DNA of 64,000 bases. It comes from DASUPK01 sp963800285. Lineage in GTDB: Bacteria > Actinomycetota > Thermoleophilia > Solirubrobacterales > 70-9. Below the pieces are notes generated by a model, which was not told the DNA's origin, made no database searches, and saw only the letters and a list, made by a program, of their open reading frames with translations. A program made the position numbers and the translations under genes. The stretch is taken from the NCBI GenBank assembly GCA_963800285.1, contig CAWDAL010000014.1, positions 434,001 through 498,000 of the forward strand. The letters are read 5' to 3'. Shown piece after piece: positions 17,089 to 25,244 of this stretch; the stretch's first letter is position 1, and each line of letters begins with the position of its first letter.

Positions 17089-17111
17089 CTCCAATCCCCC
17101 TCAAAGGCCAC

Positions 17112-17142
17112 AAAAACGCGGAGCAGCCGGGCTGCGTCCGCG
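17112..17142 (-). terminator. Terminator-like hairpin in the sigA leader (attenuator or small-RNA end)
   Basis: On the minus strand GCGGA-c-GCAG, loop, CTGC-TCCGC is followed directly by GTTTTTG. It lies between the upstream promoter match (17198-17226) and the sigA start, so transcription from that promoter would meet it after about 60 bases. It may attenuate sigA or end a short RNA. Confidence 0.6.
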
Positions 17143-17197
17143 CTTCCGATGCTTCTTCACACCTAGTCTCGCGAGTCTTCCTCGAACGTCCGTGCCT

Positions 17198-17226
17198 ATG
17201 GTAGCCACTTTACTTTTTGAACTCAA
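17198..17226 (-). promoter_or_regulatory. Vegetative-type promoter match upstream of sigA
   Basis: TTGAGT, a 17-base AT-rich spacer, then TACCAT on the minus strand, matching 5 of 6 and 4 of 6 consensus positions. The spacer also holds an AAAAAG run, unusual in this GC-rich DNA. The remaining bases of 16982-17331 show no gene. Confidence 0.45.
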
Positions 17227-17331
17227 CGCACGCGCCAGGCGTGGCAACGCTCCTGCCACGCAAAGAACAAGCATCTCGCGGGAAAGTTCCGGGCGCCCTT
17301 CGAGGTACCCCCCGCTGGACGTTCGTTACGC

Positions 17332-18252
17332 ATGAGCGTCTACGCAAGGGCGCGCCGCAGGCGCGACCCGTCCACCGAAGCACGACCAGAGCTCCAGCAC
17401 CCGTCCTGGCACTTCTGGCGGCACCCCTGGCTGCAGGCTTTCTGGAACCGCGCCTACAAGGAGAACATCACGGGGCTCTCGGGCATGGTCGCCTACAACC
17501 TGATGCTCGCCGTCTTCCCCTTCGCCCTGCTCGTCCTCTTCATCTTCGGGCAGGTGGTCAACAGCGCGAACATCGAGCACAGCGTCGTGCTCGACATCCA
17601 GCGTCTCTTCCCGAACATCGAGCAGGGCACCCTGCAGCACGCGATCGACCGGGTCCGCGCCAGCTCGACGACCATCGGCATCGCCGCCGCCGTCGGCGGG
17701 ATCTGGATCGGGGCGTCGTTCTGGGGCGCGATGGACACGGCCTTCTGCCGGATCTACCACGTCGAGTGCCGCGGCTGGGTCCAGCAGAAGCGCTGGTCGC
17801 TGGTCATGTTGTTTGCGCTGCTCCTCCTGCTTGCGGCCAGCGTGACCGTGCCTACGGTCGAGAGCGCCGTGCTGACGAGTGCCAACAGCCTGCCGTTCGG
17901 CCTCGACCAGTGGGGTGTGGTCCGGACAGCGATCGTCGTAGTCGGCGGCCTGGTCGCGACCTTCCTGATCATCTCGGCGATCTACTGGGCCGTTCCCAAG
18001 GGCCACATGCCGTGGCGGTCGGTGTGGCCCGGCGCCCTGTTCTTCGCGCTCGTGACCTCGGCCGGCAACTACATCTTCCCCCTCTACCTGACCAGCGTCT
18101 CGGACCTCCACCGGATCGGCGGGACGATCGGGTTCATCCTGATCGCCCTGGTGTGGTTCTACGCGATCAGCCTGGCGCTGCTCGCCGGCGCGGTGATCAA
18201 CTCACTGCGCCACGAGCATGACGACACGGGCTCGCTCCCCATGGAGGGCTAG
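17332..18252 (+). CDS. YihY/BrkB family inner-membrane protein
   Basis: 306 aa with about six membrane segments. Family marks are the N-terminal NITGLSGMVAYNLMLAVFPF, the GIAAAVGGIWIGASFWGAMDTAF segment and the C-terminal FILIALVWFYAISLALLAGAVIN. The family was once called ribonuclease BN, but its members are membrane proteins of uncertain role; an envelope or transport function is likely. Single gene, divergent from sigA and convergent with glpX. ATG 17332 is the first start after the leader. Confidence 0.88.
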   Translation: MSVYARARRRRDPSTEARPELQHPSWHFWRHPWLQAFWNRAYKENITGLSGMVAYNLMLAVFPFALLVLFIFGQVVNSANIEHSVVLDIQRLFPNIEQGTLQHAIDRVRASSTTIGIAAAVGGIWIGASFWGAMDTAFCRIYHVECRGWVQQKRWSLVMLFALLLLLAASVTVPTVESAVLTSANSLPFGLDQWGVVRTAIVVVGGLVATFLIISAIYWAVPKGHMPWRSVWPGALFFALVTSAGNYIFPLYLTSVSDLHRIGGTIGFILIALVWFYAISLALLAGAVINSLRHEHDDTGSLPMEG

Positions 18253-18329
18253 CGGCCACCAGGCCGCTCCACTTCGGAGCGAAGGGCGAAGCCCGCAGCG
18301 ACTTATGTGGGGCGGCCGCTTGTGGCCGC
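18251..18329. repeat. Cluster of three GC-rich hairpins between convergent genes
   Basis: Perfect stems AGCGGCC-ACCA-GGCCGCT (18251-18268), GCTCC-ACTTC-GGAGC (18266-18280) and GCGGCC-N6-GGCCGC (18312-18329) fill the gap between the BrkB-like gene and glpX. There is no T-run, so they may be weak bidirectional terminators or a REP-like element. Confidence 0.4.
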
Positions 18330-18348
18330 GATCTGATGGCGAAGCCGT

Positions 18349-19380
18349 CTACCCGTACCGCTCGCCCACGACCTCGCGCAGCTTCGGGCGGTTGTGGGTC
18401 GCCTGGACCCGGCGAATCGTGCCCGAGCGCGAGCGCATCACCAGGGACTCGGTGGTGGCGTGCCCGTCGTCGAGGTAGCGGACCCCGTCGAGCAGGTCAC
18501 CATCGGTGACGCCGGTGGCGGCGAAGAAGACGTCGTCGCCGGAGACGAGGTCGCCGGTGTCGAGGATCCGGCTGAGGTCGTAGCCCGCGTCCTCCGCGGC
18601 CTTGCGCTCCCCGTCGTCGCGTGGCCAGAGGCGGCCCAGGATGCGGCCCCCCATGCACTTGATCGCCGAAGCGGAGAGCACGCCCTCGGGAGTCCCGCCG
18701 ACGCCCCAGAGCAGGTCGATGCCGGTATTCGGCATCACCGCGAAGAGCGAAGCGGCCACGTCGCCGTCCGAGATGAAGCGAATGCTGGCCCCGACCTCGC
18801 GCAGCGTGGCGATCGCCTCCTCGTGACGCGGGCGGTCGAGCATGATCACCGTGACGTCGCTGGTCGCCCCGCCCTTGCGCTCGGCGATCTTGCGGATGAC
18901 GTCCTCCAGGGGCTCGTCGAGGCTGATCAGGTCGGCGGAACGCGGTCCCGCCGCGATCTTCTCCATGTAGACGCAGGGGCCGGGGTCGAACATCGTGCCC
19001 CGCTCGGAGAGGGCGATCACCGACAGCGCTGAGGGCATGCCCCGCGCCGTCAGCGTCGTTCCCTCGAGGGGGTCGACGGCGATGTCGACGACCGGCGGGC
19101 TGCCGTCGCCGATCTCCTCGCCGTTGTAGAGCATCGGTGCCTCGTCCTTCTCGCCCTCCCCGATCACGACGACGCCGTCCATCGGCACCGTGTCGAGCAT
19201 CAGGCGCATCGCGTCCACCGCCGCGCCGTCGGCGCTCTCCTTCTCGCCGAGGCCCACCCAGCGGCCTGCCGCGAGCGCGCCCGCCTCGGTCACGCGGACG
19301 AGCTCGAGCGCCAGGTTGCGGTCCGGGTGCGAGGGGTCCCGGAGGTCCTGAGAGATCACGTGTTCGTCGGCTTCGGCCAC
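18349..19380 (-). CDS. glpX: Class II fructose-1,6-bisphosphatase GlpX
   Basis: 343 aa, full length for the family. Visible motifs are VVIGEGEKDEAPML (metal-binding Glu cluster), the DPLEGT metal/phosphate motif in VDIAVDPLEGTTL, and GVGGTPEGVLSASAIKCMGG in the substrate site. It dephosphorylates fructose-1,6-bisphosphate in gluconeogenesis; class II GlpX is the usual enzyme in actinobacteria. Single gene, with a convergent hairpin cluster after its stop. Confidence 0.95.
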   Translation of the reverse strand: MAEADEHVISQDLRDPSHPDRNLALELVRVTEAGALAAGRWVGLGEKESADGAAVDAMRLMLDTVPMDGVVVIGEGEKDEAPMLYNGEEIGDGSPPVVDIAVDPLEGTTLTARGMPSALSVIALSERGTMFDPGPCVYMEKIAAGPRSADLISLDEPLEDVIRKIAERKGGATSDVTVIMLDRPRHEEAIATLREVGASIRFISDGDVAASLFAVMPNTGIDLLWGVGGTPEGVLSASAIKCMGGRILGRLWPRDDGERKAAEDAGYDLSRILDTGDLVSGDDVFFAATGVTDGDLLDGVRYLDDGHATTESLVMRSRSGTIRRVQATHNRPKLREVVGERYG

Positions 19381-19409
19381 GAGTCAGAGGCTAGACGGAA
19401 GAGCGCCGG

Positions 19410-19892
19410 CTAGAAGGTGGCCGGAGGTTTCCTCCGCGCGCCGCCCCCGCTCTCCACGGCCCTGAACCCGCCGGAGATGAAGATCCCGATCGAGGCGAGC
19501 AGCGCCAGCCAGTAGCCGAAAGAGAGGCTGATCTCGAGCCCGTCCTGGGGCTTGGCGACGATGCCGTTGTAGGCGATCAGGACGAAGGCGGTCAGGCCCA
19601 CGATCGCGGTCAGCTCGCCACGCGGCCAGGAGAGGGCGTGGCCGCGCATCACGATCCAGGCGAGGATGAACGGCGCCGAGGCGGCCGCAAGCAGGAGCCA
19701 TCGCGCGATCGGGAACGTGTCCCAGCCACTGCAGCTCGTGTTGCCGACGCCGCAGGCCCAGTTCGCAGGATCGCTGCCGCGCTGGACCACGCTGGGGTCC
19801 GTCGAGAGCGAGAACCACTCGAGAAAGAGGGCGATGACCAGCACCACGGCGGCGACCATTCCGATGATCTCCGAGCGGTCGAGCTTCGACAT
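19410..19892 (-). CDS. Small membrane protein with four hydrophobic segments
   Basis: 160 aa from ATG 19892; the longer upstream reading is antisense to the next gene and is dropped. Four membrane helices are apparent (about 11-27, 61-80, 93-110, 124-143), with a Cys pair in the first loop (CGVGNTSCSG) that may form an exported disulfide, and a short basic tail. No family recognised; similar four-helix proteins are common and uncharacterised in actinobacteria. It is divergent from the oxidoreductase gene with an 78-base gap. GTG two codons upstream is an alternative start. Confidence 0.65.
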   Translation of the reverse strand: MSKLDRSEIIGMVAAVVLVIALFLEWFSLSTDPSVVQRGSDPANWACGVGNTSCSGWDTFPIARWLLLAAASAPFILAWIVMRGHALSWPRGELTAIVGLTAFVLIAYNGIVAKPQDGLEISLSFGYWLALLASIGIFISGGFRAVESGGGARRKPPATF

Positions 19893-19970
19893 ATCCACGC
19901 GGCCGACCCTATCCGAACGTAACGCGAGGGTGCTCCGATATGAGCAACCCGTTTCACTATGGTCGCGGCT

Positions 19971-20903
19971 ATGGCGCAGCGCTGGGGATTGACCGTTCCG
20001 CTCACCGCGATCGGCCTGCCGGACAACGAGGAGCTCTTCAAGCGGGCCGAGGCCGCCGGCTACACCGACCTCTGGTCGGGCGAGACCAACGGCCCCGACG
20101 GCTTCACTCCGCTCTCCCTCGCCTCCGCGTGGACCGATCGGGTCCGACTCGGAACGGGCGTCGTCGGCGTCATGCAGAGAGGCCGCGCCCTGCTCGCCCA
20201 GGAGGCCGCCGCCCTCGCGGATGCCTCCCACGGCCGCTTCGCCCTCGGGATCGGCGCCTCCTCGGACCGGATCATCGAGGGCTGGAACGGGATGCCCTTC
20301 GAAAAGCCGCTCTCGAAGATGTCGGAGACGATCGACTTCCTGAGGACGGCACTGGCCGGCGAGCGCGCCGACGGCGGCTTCAAGCTCGAGCGCCCGCCCG
20401 CTGAGCAGGTCCCGATCATCCTGGCGGCGCTGCGCGGCAAGATGCTCAAGCTCGCCGTCGAGAAGGCGGACGGCGCGTTCACCAACTTCCTCCCGCTGGA
20501 GGGCCTGCCGAAGGTTGTCGAGCAGCTGAGCGAGGCGCCGGACGGGTTCGAGCTGCTCTGCCGCTTCTTCTGCATCCCGGGCGAGCGCGAGCAGGTCGAG
20601 CCGCTCGCCCGCTTCATGTTCTCCTCCTACATCACCGTTCCGGTCTACGAGAACTTCTATCGCTGGCTCGGCTACGGGGAGAGGATCGACGCGATGGTGG
20701 AGGCGTGGAACGCCAAGGACCGCCAGAAGGCGGCCGAGCAGGCGCCCTGGGACCTGATCGAGGAGATGTTCATCTTCGGCGAGCCCGCGCAGATGAAGGA
20801 GCGGCTTCAGGCATTCGTCGAGGGCGGGATCACGCTGCCGGTGATCACGCCGATCACCACGCCGGACAAACTCGGCGAGCTGATCGACGCGCTAGCCCCC
20901 TGA
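19971..20903 (+). CDS. LLM class F420-type oxidoreductase
   Basis: 310 aa from ATG 19971; ATG 19959 four codons upstream is equally possible. Luciferase-like TIM barrel: LTAIGLPDNEELFKRAEAAGYTDLWSGE at the N-terminus, RVRLGTGVVGVMQR strand, LADASHGRFALGIGASSDRIIEGWNG flavin/F420-binding segment, and a C-terminal EGGITLPVITP strand. Family members use F420 or FMN; the F420 choice is inferred from the actinobacterial lineage. Substrate unknown. Convergent with the padR gene, 1 base between stops. Confidence 0.85.
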   Translation: MAQRWGLTVPLTAIGLPDNEELFKRAEAAGYTDLWSGETNGPDGFTPLSLASAWTDRVRLGTGVVGVMQRGRALLAQEAAALADASHGRFALGIGASSDRIIEGWNGMPFEKPLSKMSETIDFLRTALAGERADGGFKLERPPAEQVPIILAALRGKMLKLAVEKADGAFTNFLPLEGLPKVVEQLSEAPDGFELLCRFFCIPGEREQVEPLARFMFSSYITVPVYENFYRWLGYGERIDAMVEAWNAKDRQKAAEQAPWDLIEEMFIFGEPAQMKERLQAFVEGGITLPVITPITTPDKLGELIDALAP

Positions 20904-20904
20904 A

Positions 20905-21447
20905 CTAACCGGGTCGCTCCTCGGCTTCGCCTGCGGGGCGCCCTCGCATCAATTTCCAAAACCGGACGTACTCGCGCTCGTGGCCGACGCCGGCCTCGAT
21001 GGCGTGGATGGTCCCCTGCGGCGCCTTCATCCGCCGGCACTCCTCCAGCTGGGCCTCGTACTCGCGCAGCCTCTGCTCGTGGGCCTCGAGCTGCTGCGGC
21101 GCGAGCTTCTTGGGATCCGCCCCGAAGAAGAGCTTGAGCAATCCCGCGTCCCGGAGCTCGTAGAGGTCGCTGGTCGGCTCGGAGCGCCAGCGGTCGAGCG
21201 CCTCGGCGCCGGATTTCGTCAGCCGGTAGATGCGCCTCCGGCGGCCCCCCTCCTCGCGGCGCTCGGAGAGCAGCCCGGCCTCGGCGAGCCGCCCGCACTC
21301 CGCGTACAGCTGGGTGTGCGGCAGCGACCAGAACTGGCCCACCCCCATCGCGACCGCCAGCTTCAGGTCATAGGGCGAGGCGGGTTGCATCTGCTCGATC
21401 AGGCCGAGGACGACGTAGGAGGTCGGGGTCAGTCGGATCGTTGCCAT
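20905..21447 (-). CDS. PadR family transcriptional regulator
   Basis: 180 aa. N-terminal winged helix (SYVVLGLIEQMQPASPYDLKLAV ... HTQLYAECGRLAEAGLLSE ... RRRIYRLTKSGAEAL) and a C-terminal alpha-helical dimerisation domain of the Vir_act type (QLEAHEQRLREYEAQLEECR). PadR proteins usually repress a neighbouring divergent gene and respond to small aromatic or hydrophobic ligands. Here the divergent gene is the carotenoid oxygenase, and the 57-bp gap holds a palindrome, so local autoregulated control is likely. Confidence 0.92.
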   Translation of the reverse strand: MATIRLTPTSYVVLGLIEQMQPASPYDLKLAVAMGVGQFWSLPHTQLYAECGRLAEAGLLSERREEGGRRRRIYRLTKSGAEALDRWRSEPTSDLYELRDAGLLKLFFGADPKKLAPQQLEAHEQRLREYEAQLEECRRMKAPQGTIHAIEAGVGHEREYVRFWKLMRGRPAGEAEERPG

Positions 21448-21458
21448 GCGCGGCAGAA

Positions 21459-21479
21459 TACGATACGGTGCGAATCGTA
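21459..21479. promoter_or_regulatory. Palindromic operator TACGAT-N9-ATCGTA in the padR/oxygenase gap
   Basis: Perfect 6-base arms, 11 bases from the padR start and 25 from the oxygenase start. PadR proteins bind such dyads, so it probably serves both divergent promoters. Confidence 0.6.
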
Positions 21480-21504
21480 CGGATTGAACTATTCAGGAGG
21501 AGCC

Positions 21505-22917
21505 ATGAGCCAGGTAGCCGAGCGAGCCAGCGCGAAGCAGGACCTGACCGCCGGATTCGACTCCCTCGACCACGAGACCCACGTCGATCGCCTGCCGCTC
21601 GAGGGGCGGCTCCCCGACTGGCTCCAGGGTTCGCTGGTCCGCACCGGGCCAGCCAGGTGGGAGGTCGGCCGGCAGACCATGCGCCACTGGTTCGACGGCT
21701 TCGCGATGCTGCATCGCTTCGGCATCTCGGATGGTGAGGTCTCGTACGCCAACCGCTTCCTGCAGACGAAGGCCTACCGGGCGGCAGAGGAGAAGGGCGA
21801 GATCGTCTACTCCGAGTTCGCGACCGATCCGTGCCGCTCCCTGTTCGCGCGAGTCTTCTCGATGTTCTCCCCCAAGCTCACGGACAACGCGAACGTCAAC
21901 CTGGTGAAGCTCGGCGAGCGCTACATCTCGATGACCGAGACGCCCATCCCGGTCGAGTTCGACGGCGAGACGCTGGAGACCGCCGGCGTCGCCTACAAGC
22001 CGCCCGGAATGCTGACCACGGCGCACCCCCACCTCGATCGAGCCAGCGGCGGGATGCTCAACTACGCGGCGAAGATCGGGCCGCGGAACAGCTATCGCTT
22101 CTTCCACCTCGGCCCCGATGCCGAGAAGCCCCGGGTGATCGGTCAGCTCCCCGTCAGGGAGCCCGCCTACATGCACTCGTTCGGACTGACGGAGCGCTGG
22201 CTGGTGCTGGCCGAGTTCCCGCTGGTCGTGAACCCGATCAGCATTCCCCTCTCGGGCCGGCCCTACATCGAGAACTACCGCTGGAAGCCGGAGCTCGGCA
22301 CGCGGTTCACCCTTGTCGACCGCCGCACCGGCGAGGCGACCGGCCCCTTCGAGACCGACCCGTTCTTCTGCTTCCACCACGTGAACGCATTTGAAGAGGA
22401 CGGTGCGGTCGTGGTCGACGCCTGCACCTACGGAAACGCGCAGATCGTCGAGGACCTCTACCTCGACCGCCTGCGCGAGGGCAAGCCGGCCGCCCGGGCC
22501 GAGATGCGCCGCTTCCGGATCGACCTCGACTCGCGGAAGGTGAGCCACGATCAGCTCGCCGACGGCCTCGAGCTGCCGCGGATCAATTACGGCCGAAACA
22601 ACGAGCGCCTCTACCGCTACGTCTGGGGGATCGACGCGAAGTCGGGCTGGCTCGACCGGATAGTCAAGGTCGATACCGAGACGCGCGACTCGATCGCCTG
22701 GAGCGAGGATGGCTGCAGCCCCGGTGAGCCGGTCTTCGTGGCCGCACCGGACTCAGCCGATGAGGACACGGGCGTGCTGCTCTCCGTCGTCTTCGACGCG
22801 CGTTCGGGCAACTCGTTCATGCTCGTCCTCGACGCGGCGGACCTGACGGAGCTGGCGCGCGCGGAGGCGCCGCACCACATCCCCTACGGCTTCCACGGGC
22901 AGTTCGTTTCGGGTTAG
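21505..22917 (+). CDS. Carotenoid oxygenase (RPE65/CCD family)
   Basis: 470 aa from ATG 21505, preceded by AGGAGG at 5-base spacing; a much longer in-frame reading upstream is antisense to padR. The family's four iron-binding histidines are in plausible places (TAHPHLD, YMHSFGLTERW, CFHHVNAF, and HGQFVSG at the C-terminus). It cleaves a conjugated double bond of a carotenoid, apocarotenoid or stilbene using O2. Substrate cannot be told. It is divergent from padR and convergent with egtD (4-base overlap of ends). Confidence 0.92.
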   Translation: MSQVAERASAKQDLTAGFDSLDHETHVDRLPLEGRLPDWLQGSLVRTGPARWEVGRQTMRHWFDGFAMLHRFGISDGEVSYANRFLQTKAYRAAEEKGEIVYSEFATDPCRSLFARVFSMFSPKLTDNANVNLVKLGERYISMTETPIPVEFDGETLETAGVAYKPPGMLTTAHPHLDRASGGMLNYAAKIGPRNSYRFFHLGPDAEKPRVIGQLPVREPAYMHSFGLTERWLVLAEFPLVVNPISIPLSGRPYIENYRWKPELGTRFTLVDRRTGEATGPFETDPFFCFHHVNAFEEDGAVVVDACTYGNAQIVEDLYLDRLREGKPAARAEMRRFRIDLDSRKVSHDQLADGLELPRINYGRNNERLYRYVWGIDAKSGWLDRIVKVDTETRDSIAWSEDGCSPGEPVFVAAPDSADEDTGVLLSVVFDARSGNSFMLVLDAADLTELARAEAPHHIPYGFHGQFVSG

Positions 22918-23912
22918 ACCGCGCGGGCGAGCGACAGCGCGTAGAGACCGTCCGAGTCGGTCCACCAGTCGGTGAGCTCCAGGCCCGCCTCGGCGTAGAT
23001 GCCCTCGAGGCCCGGTCGCAGGAACTTGGTGGAGATCTCGGTGCGCATCTCCTCCCCCGCCCCGAAGGGGACCAGCATGTCTAGAGCCGAGACGTCCACG
23101 ACCTGATTTGCCTGCGACCGCAGCCGGATGTCGATCCAGAGGTTCTCCGGGTCCCAGCGGGCAACGTGCTCGAAGGAGTCGACGTCGAAGTCCGCCTCGA
23201 GCTCGCGGTTTAGGACGGAGAGCACGTTCTTGTTGAACTCGGCGGTGACGCCCTTCGAGTCGTTGTAGGCGGCCTCGAGGACGGCTGGGTCCTTCACCAG
23301 GTCAGTGCCGAGCAGGAAGCGGTCCTCCGGATCGAGCAGGTTGGCGATCCGGCGCAGGAAGCTGGCGCGCTGGTGGGGGGCGAAGTTGCCGATGGTGCCG
23401 CCGAGGAGGGCGATCACGCGCGGTCCTCCCACCGCTACGCGCTCGAGGTCGAACTCGAAGTCGCAGACCAGGCCTCGGACGTTGATGTTCTCGTACTCCG
23501 CGGCGATCCGCTCGGCGGTGTCGCGGGTGATCTCCTCGGAGATGTCGACCGGGCAATAGGTCTGTAGGCAGCCGACGCTCTTCATGGCGTCGAGAAGGAC
23601 GCGGGTCTTCCGGGCCGATCCGGACCCGAGCTCGATCAGGCTGGCCGGGCGGTTCGCGGCCTCGCAGATGTCCGACGACCGCGTCTGGAGGATCTCCCGC
23701 TCGCAACGGGTCGGGTAGTACTCCTCGAGCTCGGTGATCTGCTCGAAGAGCTCGGATCCACGCTCGTCGTAGAAGTAGCGCGGCGAGAGCTCCTTGAAGG
23801 GGCTGGTCAGCCCGGCACGGACGTCCGCGGCCATGCCGGACAGCGGCCCGCCCGGGGGCAGGTTGACCTCGACGGTGATGCGGTCGGCCGCTGCGGCGTC
23901 GATGCTGTTCAT
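22914..23912 (-). CDS. egtD: L-histidine N(alpha)-methyltransferase EgtD
   Basis: 332 aa. EgtD motifs: SPRYFYDERGSELFEQITELEEYYPTR-type opening, SLIELGSGSARKTRVLLDA (SAM-binding), YCPVDIS, and ALLGGTIGNF. It makes hercynine from histidine with three SAM in ergothioneine biosynthesis. Its ATG overlaps the egtB stop (ATGA), so the two are translationally coupled. The family length is about 320, so it is complete. Confidence 0.95.
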   Translation of the reverse strand: MNSIDAAAADRITVEVNLPPGGPLSGMAADVRAGLTSPFKELSPRYFYDERGSELFEQITELEEYYPTRCEREILQTRSSDICEAANRPASLIELGSGSARKTRVLLDAMKSVGCLQTYCPVDISEEITRDTAERIAAEYENINVRGLVCDFEFDLERVAVGGPRVIALLGGTIGNFAPHQRASFLRRIANLLDPEDRFLLGTDLVKDPAVLEAAYNDSKGVTAEFNKNVLSVLNRELEADFDVDSFEHVARWDPENLWIDIRLRSQANQVVDVSALDMLVPFGAGEEMRTEISTKFLRPGLEGIYAEAGLELTDWWTDSDGLYALSLARAV

Positions 23913-25084
23913 ACGTCGTCCCTGGCGCATCGGATGCCCGAGAAGATCTGCCGGCGGATGGGCAGGTCCCAGTTCCGGAAGCTGGTGCGGATCACGTCGC
24001 GACGGGTGGCCCAGGCCCCGCCCCGCAGCACCTTGTAGGTGTCGCCGAAGAAGACCTCGGAGTACTCCGGATACGGGAAGGCCTTGAAGCCGGGATAGGC
24101 GGTGAAGTCCGAGCTGGTCCACTCCCAGACGTCGCCCAGCATCTGCACCGCGCCGCACTCGGTGGACGAGTCCGCGTAGGCGCCGGCGGGCGCGCAGCCG
24201 AAGGAGAGCTCGTCGAGGTTGGCGCGCTCGCGGCTCGCCCCGGCGGCGGCCACCTCCCACTCCGGCTCGGTGGGCAGGCGCTTGCCGGCCCAGCGGGCGA
24301 AGGCGTCGGCCTCCTCCCAGGAGACGTGGATCACCGGCAGCCGCGGGTCGACCTCCTCCGTCCTCCCCATCGCGGCCCGGACCCAGCCCCCCTCCCCGTC
24401 GCGCTCCCAGTACATCGGAGGCTCACCACCGGTCTGCTCGATGAAGGAGATGTAGGCCTCGTTGGTCACTGGGGCGCGGTCGATCAGGAATGGCGCGACC
24501 TCGACGCGGTGGCGGGGACGCTCGTTGTCGTAGGCGAAGCCGTCGGTGCCCGCACCGATCTCGTGCGCGCCACCGTCGACCCGGACCATCTCGGGCCCGT
24601 CCGAGACGGGCTCGGCGGCCGGGCCGTCGTCGATCTCCACCGGCTCGTAGGACTCCACCATCTGCAGGAGCTGCAGCATCGTCTCGTTGTGCTGGTGCTC
24701 GTGAGCCAGGAGCATCTCGTAGACGAAGCCGTCCGCCAGCAGCGGGTCCTGCGGGCTCAGCTCGATCTGTCCGAGCACCTCGAGGGTCCGCTGGCGGACC
24801 CCGTCCATGTAGGGACGGACCTCGTCGGCGCGCAGGATCGGAAGCTCCCCGCGGAGCTTGCGCGGCTGCTCAATCGCGTCGTAGAGCTCGCCGAGGTCGC
24901 CGCGCAGCGGCTCGCGGCCGCCGATCCGCTGGACGAGCCAGAGCTCCTCGAAGTTGGCGATGTGCCCGAGGTCCCAGATCAGGGGGCTGAGGATCGGGTC
25001 GTAGACGCGGTTGAGCTGCTCGTGGCTGAGCGGCTCGACCAGCTTCAGGGTGTGACGGCGTGCCTCGTCCAACCGCGCGGCCAA
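23909..25084 (-). CDS. egtB: Ergothioneine biosynthesis sulfoxide synthase EgtB
   Basis: 391 aa from a TTG start at 25084 with AAGG 5 bases upstream; no ATG/GTG fits upstream before a stop. The N-terminal DinB-like domain carries the iron ligands as HX3HXE in HEHQHNE (about 140-146), and the C-terminal FGE-sulfatase domain ends with GDVWEWTSSDFTAYPGF and RCARD. EgtB joins hercynine to a thiol (gamma-Glu-Cys or Cys) with O2. First gene of the egtB-egtD pair. Confidence 0.93.
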   Translation of the reverse strand: MAARLDEARRHTLKLVEPLSHEQLNRVYDPILSPLIWDLGHIANFEELWLVQRIGGREPLRGDLGELYDAIEQPRKLRGELPILRADEVRPYMDGVRQRTLEVLGQIELSPQDPLLADGFVYEMLLAHEHQHNETMLQLLQMVESYEPVEIDDGPAAEPVSDGPEMVRVDGGAHEIGAGTDGFAYDNERPRHRVEVAPFLIDRAPVTNEAYISFIEQTGGEPPMYWERDGEGGWVRAAMGRTEEVDPRLPVIHVSWEEADAFARWAGKRLPTEPEWEVAAAGASRERANLDELSFGCAPAGAYADSSTECGAVQMLGDVWEWTSSDFTAYPGFKAFPYPEYSEVFFGDTYKVLRGGAWATRRDVIRTSFRNWDLPIRRQIFSGIRCARDDV

Positions 25085-25244
25085 TTCGGCCTTGCGATCG
25101 GAAGCGGGACGAGAACCACCCTCCGTAGTGGGAGCTGCAACCTCCGCGATCGGTCAAGACTAGCGAGGCCCGTCGATCGGCTTGGCCCGCGACGGCTCGG
25201 CGCGCGAGCCACGTCCCGCGCCGTTCAAATATGGTCCTCCGCCG

